Source: MKSF01 sp037190225 (GTDB taxonomy: Bacteria; Bacteroidota; Bacteroidia; Chitinophagales; Chitinophagaceae). From it: a stretch of DNA of 64,000 bases. Under the pieces are notes generated by a model, which saw nothing but the letters and a program-made list of their open reading frames with translations, ran no database searches and was not told the origin of the DNA. Location of the stretch: positions 62,001-126,000 of the forward strand of contig JBBCJL010000009.1 of assembly GCA_037190225.1 (NCBI GenBank). Reading direction: 5' to 3'. A program made the position numbers and the translations under genes. Positions 53,551 to 61,844 of the stretch are shown one piece after another. Every line of letters begins with the position of its first letter. The first letter of the stretch is position 1.

Positions 53551-55250
53551 TGTACCACTACCTGGAAAGCCTGCTCCCGCCTGTTCTCATTCTCATCCTC
53601 CGTTGTTATCCTTAGTGTATGCCGCCCTTTCGGCAGACCGGCAGGCACCTGGTAGCTGAAAGTGTTCCCTTTCCTGCTGAATACCAGGAACTGGTCTCCC
53701 AGGAATGCTTTGAAAGACCGGATACCCGTGCTCTCTTCCTGCACGGTGACCCGTACCGTGGTGTTCGGTTTCCACTCGGAAGGAACAGCAGCTATGATCC
53801 GGGGCGCTACCGTGTCTATGGTCACGAAGTAATGCCCCATCGTCCGGATCCTGGCAAAAGCGTACCCGTTTACGAAAGAGGCCTTCAGTCCTGTCTGCGG
53901 TTGGGCGCCCGGCAGCGCCTGGGCCTTCACCTCGTGTATGAGTACCAGCTTTTTACGCAGCTCAAAAGGTACGGGCCGCAGCAGCCTGATATATAATTCC
54001 TGGGCGCTCGCCAGGGGTATCCGGTTGTGGTGCAGCTGTAAAAGACAGGACCAGGGGCTGCTGCCCGGCTGTTTCCGGATGTCCAGCAGGACATCATCGT
54101 AAAAGGCATAGGCATCCGTTTTGAAGACATAATGCCTGTCCCGGTAATCGAAAGCATCGGTGACCTTCCTCGCCCGGGAAACGGCAGGCGCACCGGAAGG
54201 CTGCATACACTGAACGCCAAACCGCAGCTCGCTGGTATTCCCGTTAAAGTCGCTGACCACGATCCTGATGCTTTTTACCCGGCCGTCAGACAGGTCTATC
54301 TCGCCGTTCCGCTCCAGCACCTTGTAAAAGCTCAGCCCGTTGTTGTAAGACCTGGACAGCAGCTGTATCCATGCCTGCTGCTCTGCCTTGTATTTGTAGT
54401 CTGTGTACCCGTTGATGCACCTGTTCTCGGCAAAATCCAGCTCGTCCATCTGGGTACGGTACAGGAGCTGCCCGTCCACGTACATTTCAGTTTTGTACAC
54501 GCCCAGGTTGTTGGTGCTGTTATCCATATAGTCATCGGCTATAAGTCCCAGCTTGATGACCGGGTCGGTAGTGATGACGGTCTGCGGGATGATATACTGG
54601 TTGCCCGGGGCCTTTACCGCGGTGAGCAGCGACGGGCTTTGCAGGTAGATGCTGGCAGCGGCGTTGTACACTGCCGCTTTGCGGATGACGGGCGGGGTGG
54701 CGTCCCTGATATCAAACTGGAAATGCAGGGCGTTGATCACGTGCCGGGAAGCGGTGTTCCTGATCTCAAAATGCAGGTGCGGCGCTACAGAGCCGCCGGT
54801 ATTGCCGGAGTATGCTATGCGCTGGCCTTTGGAATAGTATAGCGTAGCGGAATCCGGCTCAAAATCCACGTTCCATTGCCGGGCCAGGAGCTGCTGCTGC
54901 AATACCGCCTGCTGTATCTTTTCGTCAAAGCTGTTCAGGTGCGCGTACACGGTGGTATAGCCGTTAGGATGCTGCAGGTACAGGCAATTACCATAGCCGG
55001 AATGCGAGACCGATACCCTGCTGATAAAGCCTTCGGCCGCGGCATAGACAGGCAGGTCCTCTTTCTGGCTGGTCTTAATGTCCAGCCCCGTATGGAAATG
55101 GTTGGGGCGGAATTCGCCGAAATTGCCCGCAAGGTCGATAGGGATATCCATAGGATTGCGGAAATAGCCTTTGGGGTAAGCCGCCTGTGAGCGGGTTCCC
55201 TGGCTGTATAAAAGTGCCGCCAGTAAGGCCAGTGACCGGAGCGTTCTCAT
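53547..55250 (-). CDS. M23-family metallopeptidase (LytM domain) with C-terminal beta domains
   Basis: A 567-residue exported protein. Signal peptide 'LRSLALLAALLYSQGTRSQA'; residues ~25-190 are a LytM-type peptidase: 'FRPNHFHTGLDIKT' (H-x-x-x-D), 'VYAAAEGFISRVSVSHSGYG', 'VAPHLHFEIRNT' (H-x-H), all zinc ligands present. Residues ~190-567 are beta-sandwich-like segments ('TPPVIRKAAVYNA', 'AVPSEWKPNTTVRVTVQEES') ending 'AFQVVVH'. It should cut peptidoglycan cross-bridges or act as a divisome/T9SS helper. Monocistronic; convergent with yraN (4-bp overlap). Confidence 0.9.
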   Translation of the reverse strand: MRTLRSLALLAALLYSQGTRSQAAYPKGYFRNPMDIPIDLAGNFGEFRPNHFHTGLDIKTSQKEDLPVYAAAEGFISRVSVSHSGYGNCLYLQHPNGYTTVYAHLNSFDEKIQQAVLQQQLLARQWNVDFEPDSATLYYSKGQRIAYSGNTGGSVAPHLHFEIRNTASRHVINALHFQFDIRDATPPVIRKAAVYNAAASIYLQSPSLLTAVKAPGNQYIIPQTVITTDPVIKLGLIADDYMDNSTNNLGVYKTEMYVDGQLLYRTQMDELDFAENRCINGYTDYKYKAEQQAWIQLLSRSYNNGLSFYKVLERNGEIDLSDGRVKSIRIVVSDFNGNTSELRFGVQCMQPSGAPAVSRARKVTDAFDYRDRHYVFKTDAYAFYDDVLLDIRKQPGSSPWSCLLQLHHNRIPLASAQELYIRLLRPVPFELRKKLVLIHEVKAQALPGAQPQTGLKASFVNGYAFARIRTMGHYFVTIDTVAPRIIAAVPSEWKPNTTVRVTVQEESTGIRSFKAFLGDQFLVFSRKGNTFSYQVPAGLPKGRHTLRITTEDENENRREQAFQVVVH

Positions 55251-55330
55251 ATTTCCTGGTTTGATGCTTTGTCAAAAATATACATTCACGCTTTATTTTG
55301 GATGGTAGTGATAGTTTAAAATAGTATTTT

Positions 55331-55338
55331 TACCTTTG
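55331..55338 (+). promoter_or_regulatory. -7 box of the yajQ-lgt operon
   Basis: TACCTTTG, an exact TAnnTTTG match 25 bp before the yajQ ATG. No clear TTTG at the usual -33 spacing. Confidence 0.45.
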
Positions 55339-55362
55339 ACATCTTATAAATTGTGAAATATT

Positions 55363-55854
55363 ATGCCTTCATTCGATATTTCTGCCAAAGCAGACGCCCA
55401 GACATTGGATAACGTGATCAATATTGTCAAGAAAGAAATTGCCACAAGGTACGACTTTAAAGGCGCCCACATCGTTGTGGAGCTGGATAAGAAGAATTTT
55501 ATGGTGAACCTGGAGTTTGAGAATGATATGCAGCTGCGCCAGCTGGAAGATATGCTGATCACCAAAGCGATGCGCAACGGCCTGGAAGCCAGCACCTTTA
55601 ATTTTGAAAAGGAATACCATACCTCCGGTAAGGTACTGAAAAAGCAGGTGACGGTAGTGAACGGTCTCAGCAAGGATGACGCTAAAAAGGTCGTGAAGCT
55701 GATCAAGGACAGCGGGCTTAAGGTCCAGCCGGCCATTATGGATGATATTGTCAGGGTTACCGGAAAAAAAATTGATGACCTGCAGGAGGTGATCCAGCTG
55801 TGCAGGAAATCCAGCCTGAACCTGCCGCTGCAGTTCGTAAATATGAAAAACTAA
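55363..55854 (+). CDS. yajQ: YajQ-family nucleotide-binding protein
   Basis: A 163-residue cytosolic protein: 'MPSFDISAKADAQTLDNVIN', 'EIATRYDFKGAHIVVELDKK', 'MLITKAMRNGLEASTFNFEK', 'KLIKDSGLKVQPAIMDDIVR' and 'VTGKKIDDLQEVIQLCRKSS' are the family blocks of YajQ, two ferredoxin-like domains. Some members bind cyclic di-GMP, others nucleotides or RNA. First gene of an apparent yajQ-lgt-KAS-like operon. Length matches (160-165). Confidence 0.95.
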   Translation: MPSFDISAKADAQTLDNVINIVKKEIATRYDFKGAHIVVELDKKNFMVNLEFENDMQLRQLEDMLITKAMRNGLEASTFNFEKEYHTSGKVLKKQVTVVNGLSKDDAKKVVKLIKDSGLKVQPAIMDDIVRVTGKKIDDLQEVIQLCRKSSLNLPLQFVNMKN

Positions 55855-55875
55855 CCTTTCCCCATTCCTACTATT

Positions 55876-57156
55876 ATGTTCCCGACATTTCAATATTTGG
55901 TTGACTATTTCCTGGGTGTAGATATTCCCGGGCTGAGCTTTTTAAAGACCTTTGGCTTCCTGGTAGCCGTATCGTTTATCGCGGCCGCTGTCGTGATCCG
56001 GAATGAGCTCAAAAGATATGCCGATGCAGGAATATTCCAGGGTGTGGACAGCGTAGAGATAGTGAATAAGCCTGTGCGTATGCAGGATTATCTTATCAAC
56101 GGTCTGCTGGGCTTTATAGCAGGCTATAAGATAGGCGGCTTATTCGGGGCCGGGCCGGAAGCCGCCGAAGACCCGATCAATTATATTATGTCCGGGCAGG
56201 GCAGCCTTACGGCGGGTATCGTGCTGATGCTGGTATTTGTGGGACTGAAATATATGGATGCCCGGAAAGTAAAAGGCCTGGCGCCGGCTGAAAGGAAAGT
56301 AAAGCTGTTCCCGCATCACCGGGTGGCCGACCTGCTCCTGATAGGGGCGGTGAGCGGCTTCGCCGGGGCAAAGATATTCAACGCCTTTGAGACCTGGGAC
56401 AGCTTTGTAAAGGACCCTATGGGCAGCCTCTTCTCCGGTTCGGGGCTTACCTTCTACGGCGGGCTGATCATGGCCACGATAGCGCTGTATTTCTATGCCC
56501 GGAAGAAGAACTTCTCCTTTGCACGCCTGTGCGATGCCGCGGCGCCCGCGCTGATACTGGCCTATGGAATCGGCCGTCTCGGCTGCCATTTCGCCGGTGA
56601 CGGGGACTGGGGCATCTATAACAGTGCTTATATCACGCAGGCGGACGGTACCCTGGTAAGGGCGCAGCCCGGGGAGTTCGAGCAATATGTAGCAGCCAAC
56701 CCCGGCCTGTTCACGGAATTTAACGGCCATGTGCCTCATAAATACGCGCCGGCTCCCTCCGGTGTGCCAAGGTGGATATATGCGCAGAATTACCCGCATA
56801 ATGTGAACAGGGAAGGTATCAGGATCAAAGGATATGAAGGCAGCTATCCTACCGTGCTGCCGGCAGCCGTATTCCCTACGCCCATATATGAATTTTTTGC
56901 CTGTTTGCTGATATTCGGGTTCCTGATGCTGATCAGGAAGCGTATGCGCTGGCCGCTGCAGATATTCGGCATTTACCTGATATTCAACGGCCTGGAAAGG
57001 TTCCTGGTAGAAAAGATCCGGGTGAATTATAAATATGACTGGGGATCCATTCAGCCTACACAGGCGGAGATCATCTCCTTTATATTTATCGTGCTTGGCC
57101 TGTACCTCTGGCTGATGAATCCTTATAAAAAGAAGGGGCTGCCGGCATCTAAATAA
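55876..57156 (+). CDS. lgt: Prolipoprotein diacylglyceryl transferase
   Basis: A 426-residue polytopic protein, longer than the ~290 of E. coli because of loops between membrane helices, as in other Bacteroidota. Core motifs: 'YGGLIMATIALYFYARKKN' (helix with YGG), 'LILAYGIGRLGCHFAGDGDW' (Lgt signature with the essential Arg), 'PTPIYEFFACLLIFGFLMLI', and 'NGLERFLVEKIRVN' (second essential Arg region). Transfers diacylglycerol from phosphatidylglycerol to lipobox Cys residues, the first step for every lipoprotein noted in this window. 21 bp after yajQ, 2 bp before the next gene. Confidence 0.92.
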   Translation: MFPTFQYLVDYFLGVDIPGLSFLKTFGFLVAVSFIAAAVVIRNELKRYADAGIFQGVDSVEIVNKPVRMQDYLINGLLGFIAGYKIGGLFGAGPEAAEDPINYIMSGQGSLTAGIVLMLVFVGLKYMDARKVKGLAPAERKVKLFPHHRVADLLLIGAVSGFAGAKIFNAFETWDSFVKDPMGSLFSGSGLTFYGGLIMATIALYFYARKKNFSFARLCDAAAPALILAYGIGRLGCHFAGDGDWGIYNSAYITQADGTLVRAQPGEFEQYVAANPGLFTEFNGHVPHKYAPAPSGVPRWIYAQNYPHNVNREGIRIKGYEGSYPTVLPAAVFPTPIYEFFACLLIFGFLMLIRKRMRWPLQIFGIYLIFNGLERFLVEKIRVNYKYDWGSIQPTQAEIISFIFIVLGLYLWLMNPYKKKGLPASK

Positions 57157-57158
57157 TC

Positions 57159-57716
57159 ATGGGTATGGAGCATGTGATCTGGAAGCGCCGGCAGCTGCTG
57201 GTCAATGGCCGGGAATGGATGACCTTTGAAACAGACAGCGCGGCAGAGCAGGCTGTACTGGTATATAAGGCCCTGGGCCTGGCCTATCCCAAGTTTTATA
57301 AGATGGATATACTATCCAAGGTGGCTTACCTGTGCAGCGAGCTGCTGCTAAAGGATAAGGCTCCGTCCGCCTTTGACCCGGCCAGGACGGCTGCCTGTAT
57401 TTCCACGGCTGACGGCTGCATAGAAGCAGATACCCGGTTCCTGGAAAGCACGGAGACGATCCCAAGCCCCGCTTTATTCGTATATACCCTGCCTAATATC
57501 ATGCTGGGAGAGATCTGCATACGGCATAAGCTGAAGGGGGAGCAGATCTGCTATAGCACACCCCTTATGGACAAGGAGGATATGCGCTTTTACCTGCAGG
57601 ATATCTTTACGAACCGCCGCCAGGAGCATTGCCTTTGCGGTCATGTGAATGTGCAGGATGATCTTGCAGATGCGGAACTGTACTGGGTGGACAAAGCTAC
57701 CTATACATCGCTGTAA
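57159..57716 (+). CDS. Short ketoacyl-synthase-like protein
   Basis: A 185-residue protein: 'KFYKMDILSKVAYLCSELLL', 'TAACISTADGCIEADTRFLE', 'SPALFVYTLPNIMLGEICIR'. These blocks resemble the short 3-oxoacyl-ACP synthase-like (thiolase-fold) proteins seen in Bacteroidota aryl-polyene/flexirubin contexts. Full ketoacyl synthases have ~400 residues and a Cys-His-His triad; this one is half-length with no clear triad, so it may be a chain-length-factor-like or non-catalytic partner. It starts 2 bp after lgt. No other lipid-synthesis gene is adjacent. ATG 57165 is an alternative start. Confidence 0.55.
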   Translation: MGMEHVIWKRRQLLVNGREWMTFETDSAAEQAVLVYKALGLAYPKFYKMDILSKVAYLCSELLLKDKAPSAFDPARTAACISTADGCIEADTRFLESTETIPSPALFVYTLPNIMLGEICIRHKLKGEQICYSTPLMDKEDMRFYLQDIFTNRRQEHCLCGHVNVQDDLADAELYWVDKATYTSL

Positions 57717-57755
57717 GACCAATGGCTGCGCGGCGCTGTCATTTCATTATCCTGC

Positions 57756-58214
57756 TTACAGGGTCTCATCGCCTTTACTGTCAACGATAATGGTTACCGG
57801 CCCGTCATTGACCAGGCTGACCTGCATATCCGCGCCGAATATACCTGTCTGAACTTTATGAGGCAGTAAGGTTTCCAGCTGTGTGACCAGGTATTCATAT
57901 AGCGGAATGGCCTGTTCCGGCCGGGCCGCTTTGATAAAGGAAGGCCGGTTGCCTTTATGGGTCAGCGCATGGAGCGTAAACTGGCTGATGATCAGTATTT
58001 CACCGCCCGTGTCCCGGACGGAAAGGTTCATCTTTCCAGCTTCGTCCGAAAATATACGCATCCGGGCGATCTTACCGAGCAGCCAGTCGGCATCTTGTTG
58101 CCGGTCTGTCGTTTCAATGCCCAGCAAGACGAGCAGTCCCGACTGTATGCTGCTTTTCACGGCATGGTCTATGCTGACGCTGGCCTGTGTGACCCTTTGT
58201 ATCACTGCTTTCAT
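57756..58214 (-). CDS. dtd: D-aminoacyl-tRNA deacylase
   Basis: A 152-residue protein with all DTD hallmarks: 'MKAVIQRVTQASVSID', 'ILIISQFTLHALTHKGNRPS' (SQFTL), 'TGIFGADMQVSLVNDGPVTI' (NxGP-type NDGP). Removes D-amino acids and mischarged Gly from tRNA, a proofreading step. Convergent with the ketoacyl-synthase-like gene. Length matches the family (145-155). Confidence 0.95.
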   Translation of the reverse strand: MKAVIQRVTQASVSIDHAVKSSIQSGLLVLLGIETTDRQQDADWLLGKIARMRIFSDEAGKMNLSVRDTGGEILIISQFTLHALTHKGNRPSFIKAARPEQAIPLYEYLVTQLETLLPHKVQTGIFGADMQVSLVNDGPVTIIVDSKGDETL

Positions 58215-58341
58215 TATCGCCTGGTTTTTAGCTCAAACATACACATTTTTTATGGTACGGGTCAAGCCCGGCAGGAATTGCTGTTGTAACAGGAGAAGCC
58301 TGGAGCGTATTGTGGCTATACGCCCTGTATGGATATAATTA

Positions 58342-58373
58342 AAACCTGGCAGTTTTTTTAAGCTACCAGGTTT
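58342..58373 (-). terminator. Terminator after the Cys-rich peptide gene
   Basis: Minus strand: AAACCTGG (58373-58366) pairs with CCAGGTTT (58349-58342), then TAATTATAT. Lies 7 bp beyond the stop of the small gene. Confidence 0.5.
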
Positions 58374-58379
58374 ATTATC

Positions 58380-58535
58380 TTAATGTTTGGGGCAGGACTT
58401 GCAGGGCTTTTTACCCTTTTTACAGCATTGCTTGGCTTCACCACACATACCGTTTCCGAGGTAGCCGCCGCAGCGAAGGAGATCATACTCAGAAGGGCTG
58501 AAACGATAGGTGCGGGCCGGGCCCGGCGTTTTCAT
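58380..58535 (-). CDS. 51-residue Cys-rich basic peptide, cotranscribed with phosphosulfolactate synthase gene
   Basis: The frame from ATG 58535 to TAA 58380 encodes 51 residues: N-terminal 'MKTPGPARTYRFSPSEYDLL', then a six-Cys Lys-rich tail with Cys at 22, 31, 37, 38, 45 and 48 ('CGGYLGNGMCGEAKQCCKKG', 'KPCKSCPKH'). The Cys pattern could hold a zinc or iron-sulfur site. It starts 2 bp after the stop of the phosphosulfolactate synthase-like gene and ends just before a hairpin terminator, which supports a real gene. No signal peptide. Function unknown; the link to sulfonate metabolism or metal handling is inference. Confidence 0.6.
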   Translation of the reverse strand: MKTPGPARTYRFSPSEYDLLRCGGYLGNGMCGEAKQCCKKGKKPCKSCPKH

Positions 58536-58537
58536 TA

Positions 58538-59308
58538 TTACAGCTTATCAAAATAAAGGTTCAGCGTATCGCCTCTCAGGCCTATCCTCATAGCTTCGAG
58601 GGAGATGATCTCGTTAGGTGCGATATTGCCGAGGTTCACGTTACAGCCCAGGAGGTTAAGGAAGAAGAGCTGCTGGGCTTTCTGGGGCGCTTCCCAGATC
58701 ACTTTTTCGGCGGGTATCTGGGTGAGTATCTCATCTACCAGGCCTTCCCGGACTTCCCCGCTGCCCCTGTATATGCCGATATTGCCGGCCTCACGGGCTT
58801 CCGCGATCACGAATGATGAGCCTGCGTTCAGCTCGCTCTGCATCTGGTTGAGCCATTTATAAGGGGCCATTACATTGGCGGCATCCTTGGACCCTACTTC
58901 AGAGAATACGGTAAACCCTTCTTTGGCAAAGCGTTCAATATACTTACATTTTTCATTGTGGGGAATGGTAATGCTGCCATCCGATATTTCAACGTGGGTC
59001 ATACCGAAGCTCTTCACGGAAGCGATATAATCTTCCATTTGTCCTCTCATCAGGTAGGCTTCAAATAGGGTCCCACCGAAATAAAGCGCTATACCTGCAT
59101 CTAAATAGGTGCTGATCTTTTTTTCCAGATCAGGTGTTACGTAGGATGTGCCGAAACCTAATTTTACAACATCTATGTAGGGCTTGCCTGCTGAAATGAG
59201 ATTTTCCGCTTCAGCTACGCTTAAGCCTTTATCCATGATCATCGTCAATCCGCTTATTCGGGGCCGGGCTGTTCTTTCTGGTATTTTAGTTAATGGGATC
59301 AATGCCAT
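58538..59308 (-). CDS. Phosphosulfolactate synthase (ComA family)
   Basis: A 256-residue TIM-barrel protein with ComA blocks: 'GLTMIMDKGLSVAEAENLIS', 'YIDVVKLGFGTSYVTP', 'GIALYFGGTLFEAYLMRGQM', 'FGMTHVEISDGSITIPHNEK', 'GFTVFSEVGSKD', 'VIAEAREAGNIGIYRGSGEV'. Members add sulfite to phosphoenolpyruvate giving phosphosulfolactate, first known from coenzyme M synthesis. In Bacteroidota this may feed cysteate for sulfonolipids (inference; no capnine synthesis genes are in the window). Followed by a Cys-rich peptide gene. Confidence 0.88.
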   Translation of the reverse strand: MALIPLTKIPERTARPRISGLTMIMDKGLSVAEAENLISAGKPYIDVVKLGFGTSYVTPDLEKKISTYLDAGIALYFGGTLFEAYLMRGQMEDYIASVKSFGMTHVEISDGSITIPHNEKCKYIERFAKEGFTVFSEVGSKDAANVMAPYKWLNQMQSELNAGSSFVIAEAREAGNIGIYRGSGEVREGLVDEILTQIPAEKVIWEAPQKAQQLFFLNLLGCNVNLGNIAPNEIISLEAMRIGLRGDTLNLYFDKL

Positions 59309-59423
59309 CCTTGGGTCATTTTTTATATTATAACAATATCTGATTCCCGTGTAGGGTAGTGAGAACCAGGGTGCAAAAATACAGTTTTCTTCAGAAAGTT
59401 AATATTATCTCCTTCCTGATGAT

Positions 59424-59457
59424 AAAAAATGGGATTGATATATCATCAATCCCATTT
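59424..59457 (-). terminator. Rho-independent terminator after secY
   Basis: Minus strand: AAATGGGATTGAT (59457-59445) pairs with ATCAATCCCATTT (59439-59427), then TTTATC. This ends the rplR-secY transcription unit, so nothing normally found after secY follows. Confidence 0.85.
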
Positions 59458-59475
59458 GAATGTGTGCATATAGTA

Positions 59476-60810
59476 TTAGATACTTACGGTATTTGTTCTG
59501 CCGCTGATCCTGCCTGTTTTCATCAAGCCGTCGTAGTGACGCATTAATAAATGGCTTTCGATCTGCTGGAGCGTGTCTAAGATCACACCCACCCCGATCA
59601 GCATAGAGGTACCGCCGTAGAAATCCGAGAAGCCGCGGGTCACGCCTGCGAGGATCGCCAGGCCGGGCAGGATACCTGCAATGGCCAGGAATATGGAACC
59701 CGGGAGGGTGATCCTGTCCATTACGGCGCCGATATAGTCTGCCGTTGGCTGACCGCTGTGTATGCCGGGAATAAAGCTGTTATTACGCTGCAGGTTGTCT
59801 GCAAGCTCGTTCGTATTGAAGGTCAATGCCGTATAGAAATAGGTAAAGGCAATTACCAGGAATGCGTAGATCAGGTTGTACCATAAGGAGCCGGGATCGT
59901 TCATCGCCTGTATAAACTTATTGGCGCCAGGGTTATCCGTAGCAAAGCCGGCTACCATGGAAGGGATGAAGAGCAGGGCCTGGGCAAAGATGATCGGCAT
60001 TACACCGGCGGAGATCAGCTTCAGGGGAATGAAGTTCCTGGAGCCTCCGGTCAGCTCTTTGGTGGCATTGTTACCCATTACCTTACGGGCATAGGTCAAC
60101 GGTATTTTCCTTACTGCCTGTGTCAGCGCGATCAGTCCTATGATCACCAGCACGAAGAAGGCCATTTCAATGATAAAGAAGATCACCTTATCATTCTCTA
60201 CCTTGGTCTGCCATTCCTGCAGCAGTGAGTTCGGGAGACGGGCGAAGATACCCACCATGATCAGCAGGGATACGCCGTTTCCAATACCTTTTTCCGTGAT
60301 GCGCTCACCCAGGTACATTACAAAGAGCGTACCCGCGGTCAGGATGATCATAGTTGAGATGTAGAAGAAGGGGGTACTTACTGCATATACGCCGTTAGTG
60401 GCCTGGTTGATGAACTGGATGTATGCGAAAGCCTGGGCAAAGGTTACGATAATGGTCAGGTAGCGCGTGTACTGGTTCATTTTCTGCCTCCCGCTTTCTT
60501 CTTTCTGCAGCTTGGCGAACTGTGGTATGATGATACCAGCCAGCTGCATAAAGATGGATGCGGAGATATAAGGCATTACACCGAGGGCGAATATGGCCGC
60601 GCGGCTGAAGGCTCCCCCGGCGAACATATTGATCAGTCCCAGCAGACCATCCTGAGCGGCATCTTTATCCAGCATGGCAGGGTCTACTCCGGGTAATACG
60701 ATATAACAGCCTATCCTGTACACCAGGATCAGACCGAGTGTCAGCAGAATACGTTTACGGAGCTCTTCTATACTCCAGATGTTCTTAAGTGTATCGAGAA
60801 ATTTTTTCAC
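59476..60810 (-). CDS. secY: Protein translocase subunit SecY
   Basis: A 444-residue protein with ten membrane helices; family blocks 'LGLILVYRIGCYIVLPGVDP' (helix 1), 'FALGVMPYISASIFMQL' (lateral gate region), 'YLGERITEKGIGNGVSLLIM', 'LTYARKVMGNNATKELTGGS', 'LTFNTNELADNLQRNNSFIP', 'IDTIGGV'-type end replaced by 'LIGVGVILDTLQQIESHLLM'. The core pore of the general secretion system in the inner membrane. Last gene of the ribosomal block; a 216-bp gap with two competing RNA folds separates it from rplO. Confidence 0.97.
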   Translation of the reverse strand: MKKFLDTLKNIWSIEELRKRILLTLGLILVYRIGCYIVLPGVDPAMLDKDAAQDGLLGLINMFAGGAFSRAAIFALGVMPYISASIFMQLAGIIIPQFAKLQKEESGRQKMNQYTRYLTIIVTFAQAFAYIQFINQATNGVYAVSTPFFYISTMIILTAGTLFVMYLGERITEKGIGNGVSLLIMVGIFARLPNSLLQEWQTKVENDKVIFFIIEMAFFVLVIIGLIALTQAVRKIPLTYARKVMGNNATKELTGGSRNFIPLKLISAGVMPIIFAQALLFIPSMVAGFATDNPGANKFIQAMNDPGSLWYNLIYAFLVIAFTYFYTALTFNTNELADNLQRNNSFIPGIHSGQPTADYIGAVMDRITLPGSIFLAIAGILPGLAILAGVTRGFSDFYGGTSMLIGVGVILDTLQQIESHLLMRHYDGLMKTGRISGRTNTVSI

Positions 60811-60851
60811 TTTATATGAAATATTTTACATTGGATTGCGAATAAACAACA

Positions 60852-60982
60852 AAAGGTGCATTTTACCAAATTTTTATAAACCTCAATTTAAATAATATTA
60901 GGAATATTTATATTAAGATTGTAAATTTTAGGCAAATGCACCTTTAAAGTTATGTTGAAATTCTTTTCTCCAACTTTAAGGT
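60852..60982 (-). promoter_or_regulatory. Switch-like RNA element between rplO and secY (candidate attenuator)
   Basis: Read on the minus strand there are three arms. X = ACCTTAAAGTT (60982-60972), Y = AACTTTAAAGGTGCATTT (60951-60934), Z = AAATGCACCTTT (60863-60852). X pairs with the first part of Y (11 bp, one bulge); Z pairs with the last part of Y (12 bp perfect, plus GCC/GGT). Both cannot form at once. The Y:Z hairpin is followed by TTGTTGTTTATT, a terminator-like T-rich run. The arrangement fits an attenuator that sets the level of secY relative to the ribosomal proteins. Confidence 0.5.
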
Positions 60983-61026
60983 AATGAAAAGAATGCTGGG
61001 GGCTATTATGATAACAGGATGTATGA

Positions 61027-61473
61027 TTACATAATAGTAACGGTACCGCCGGCAGTCTCAATAGCAGCTTTTGCTTTTTCACTTACTGCATTCACTACGA
61101 AATTGATCTTGGTGGAAATTTCACCGTTACCCAGGATCTTTACCAGGTCCGTGCGGTTGATCAACCCGTTGATGTACAGGGTCTCCAGGGAGAATTCCTG
61201 TAATTCGTATTTCTCAGCCAGGTAATCTACCTGACCTAAGTTGAACACTTTATATTCCACACGGTTCCTGTTCTTGAAACCACGCTTCGGCATACGGCGC
61301 TGGATAGGCATCTGGCCGCCTTCGTGACCTATCTTGGACTGGTAACCGGTACGGGATTGCTGTCCTTTGTTACCTTTTCCGGCGGTTACACCGTAACCGG
61401 AACCTTCACCGCGACCTACTCTCTTTACTTTGTGCTTGGAACCTGCAGCAGGCTTTAAATTGTGTAATTGCAT
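61027..61473 (-). CDS. rplO: 50S ribosomal protein L15
   Basis: A 148-residue protein with L15 blocks: 'MQLHNLKPAAGSKHKVKRVG', 'GRGEGSGYGVTAGKGNKGQQ', 'SRTGYQSKIGHEGGQMPIQR', 'RMPKRGFKNRN', 'KILGNGEISTKINFVVNAVS'. Late-assembly large-subunit protein. Fourth in rplR-rpsE-rpmD-rplO-secY. It is separated from rpmD by 114 bp containing a strong hairpin, wider than the usual few bp. Confidence 0.98.
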   Translation of the reverse strand: MQLHNLKPAAGSKHKVKRVGRGEGSGYGVTAGKGNKGQQSRTGYQSKIGHEGGQMPIQRRMPKRGFKNRNRVEYKVFNLGQVDYLAEKYELQEFSLETLYINGLINRTDLVKILGNGEISTKINFVVNAVSEKAKAAIETAGGTVTIM

Positions 61474-61546
61474 GATTGAATACGTTTTTTACTTACGCGG
61501 TGTATTTGCAACCGCTCGCTTTAATGAAAATGAAAAATATAGCTGA

Positions 61547-61576
61547 CAGTGTGCCCGCACATCTGCAGGCACACTG
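61547..61576 (-). other. Intercistronic hairpin between rpmD and rplO
   Basis: CAGTGTGCC (61576-61568 on the minus strand) pairs perfectly with GGCACACTG (61555-61547), 12-nt loop. It is preceded by TTTTT rather than followed by it, so it is likely an mRNA processing or stability hairpin, not a terminator. Confidence 0.55.
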
Positions 61577-61587
61577 AAAAATAAGGA

Positions 61588-61773
61588 TTAGGCGTTTACT
61601 TCTTCAACCTTTACCAGGTGCAGAACCTTGGCTACCATACCTTTAACCTGGGGAGTAGCTTCTACTTCAACACTTGAATTTAATTTACGTAAACCTAAAG
61701 CAATAAGCGTACGCTTCTGACGCTCAGAGCGGTCAATCGCGCTTTTAACTTGAGTTACTTTTATTTTTGACAT
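61588..61773 (-). CDS. rpmD: 50S ribosomal protein L30
   Basis: A 61-residue protein: 'KIKVTQVKSAIDRSERQKRT', 'LIALGLRKLNSSVEVEATPQ', 'VKGMVAKVLHLVKVEE', the complete bacterial-type L30 ferredoxin-like fold. Normal length. Third gene of the block, 71 bp after rpsE. Confidence 0.97.
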   Translation of the reverse strand: MSKIKVTQVKSAIDRSERQKRTLIALGLRKLNSSVEVEATPQVKGMVAKVLHLVKVEEVNA

Positions 61774-61844
61774 GACTTTTATTATTTAAATAAGGTGTAA
61801 AAATGTTAAATGATCATCCGGGAAAGCACGTTGGGCTGCCGGTT

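Noticed and set aside
60888..61082. 64-codon frame between secY and rplO
   Set aside because: Covers the switch-like element and the rplO 3' end; highly AT-rich and not protein-like.
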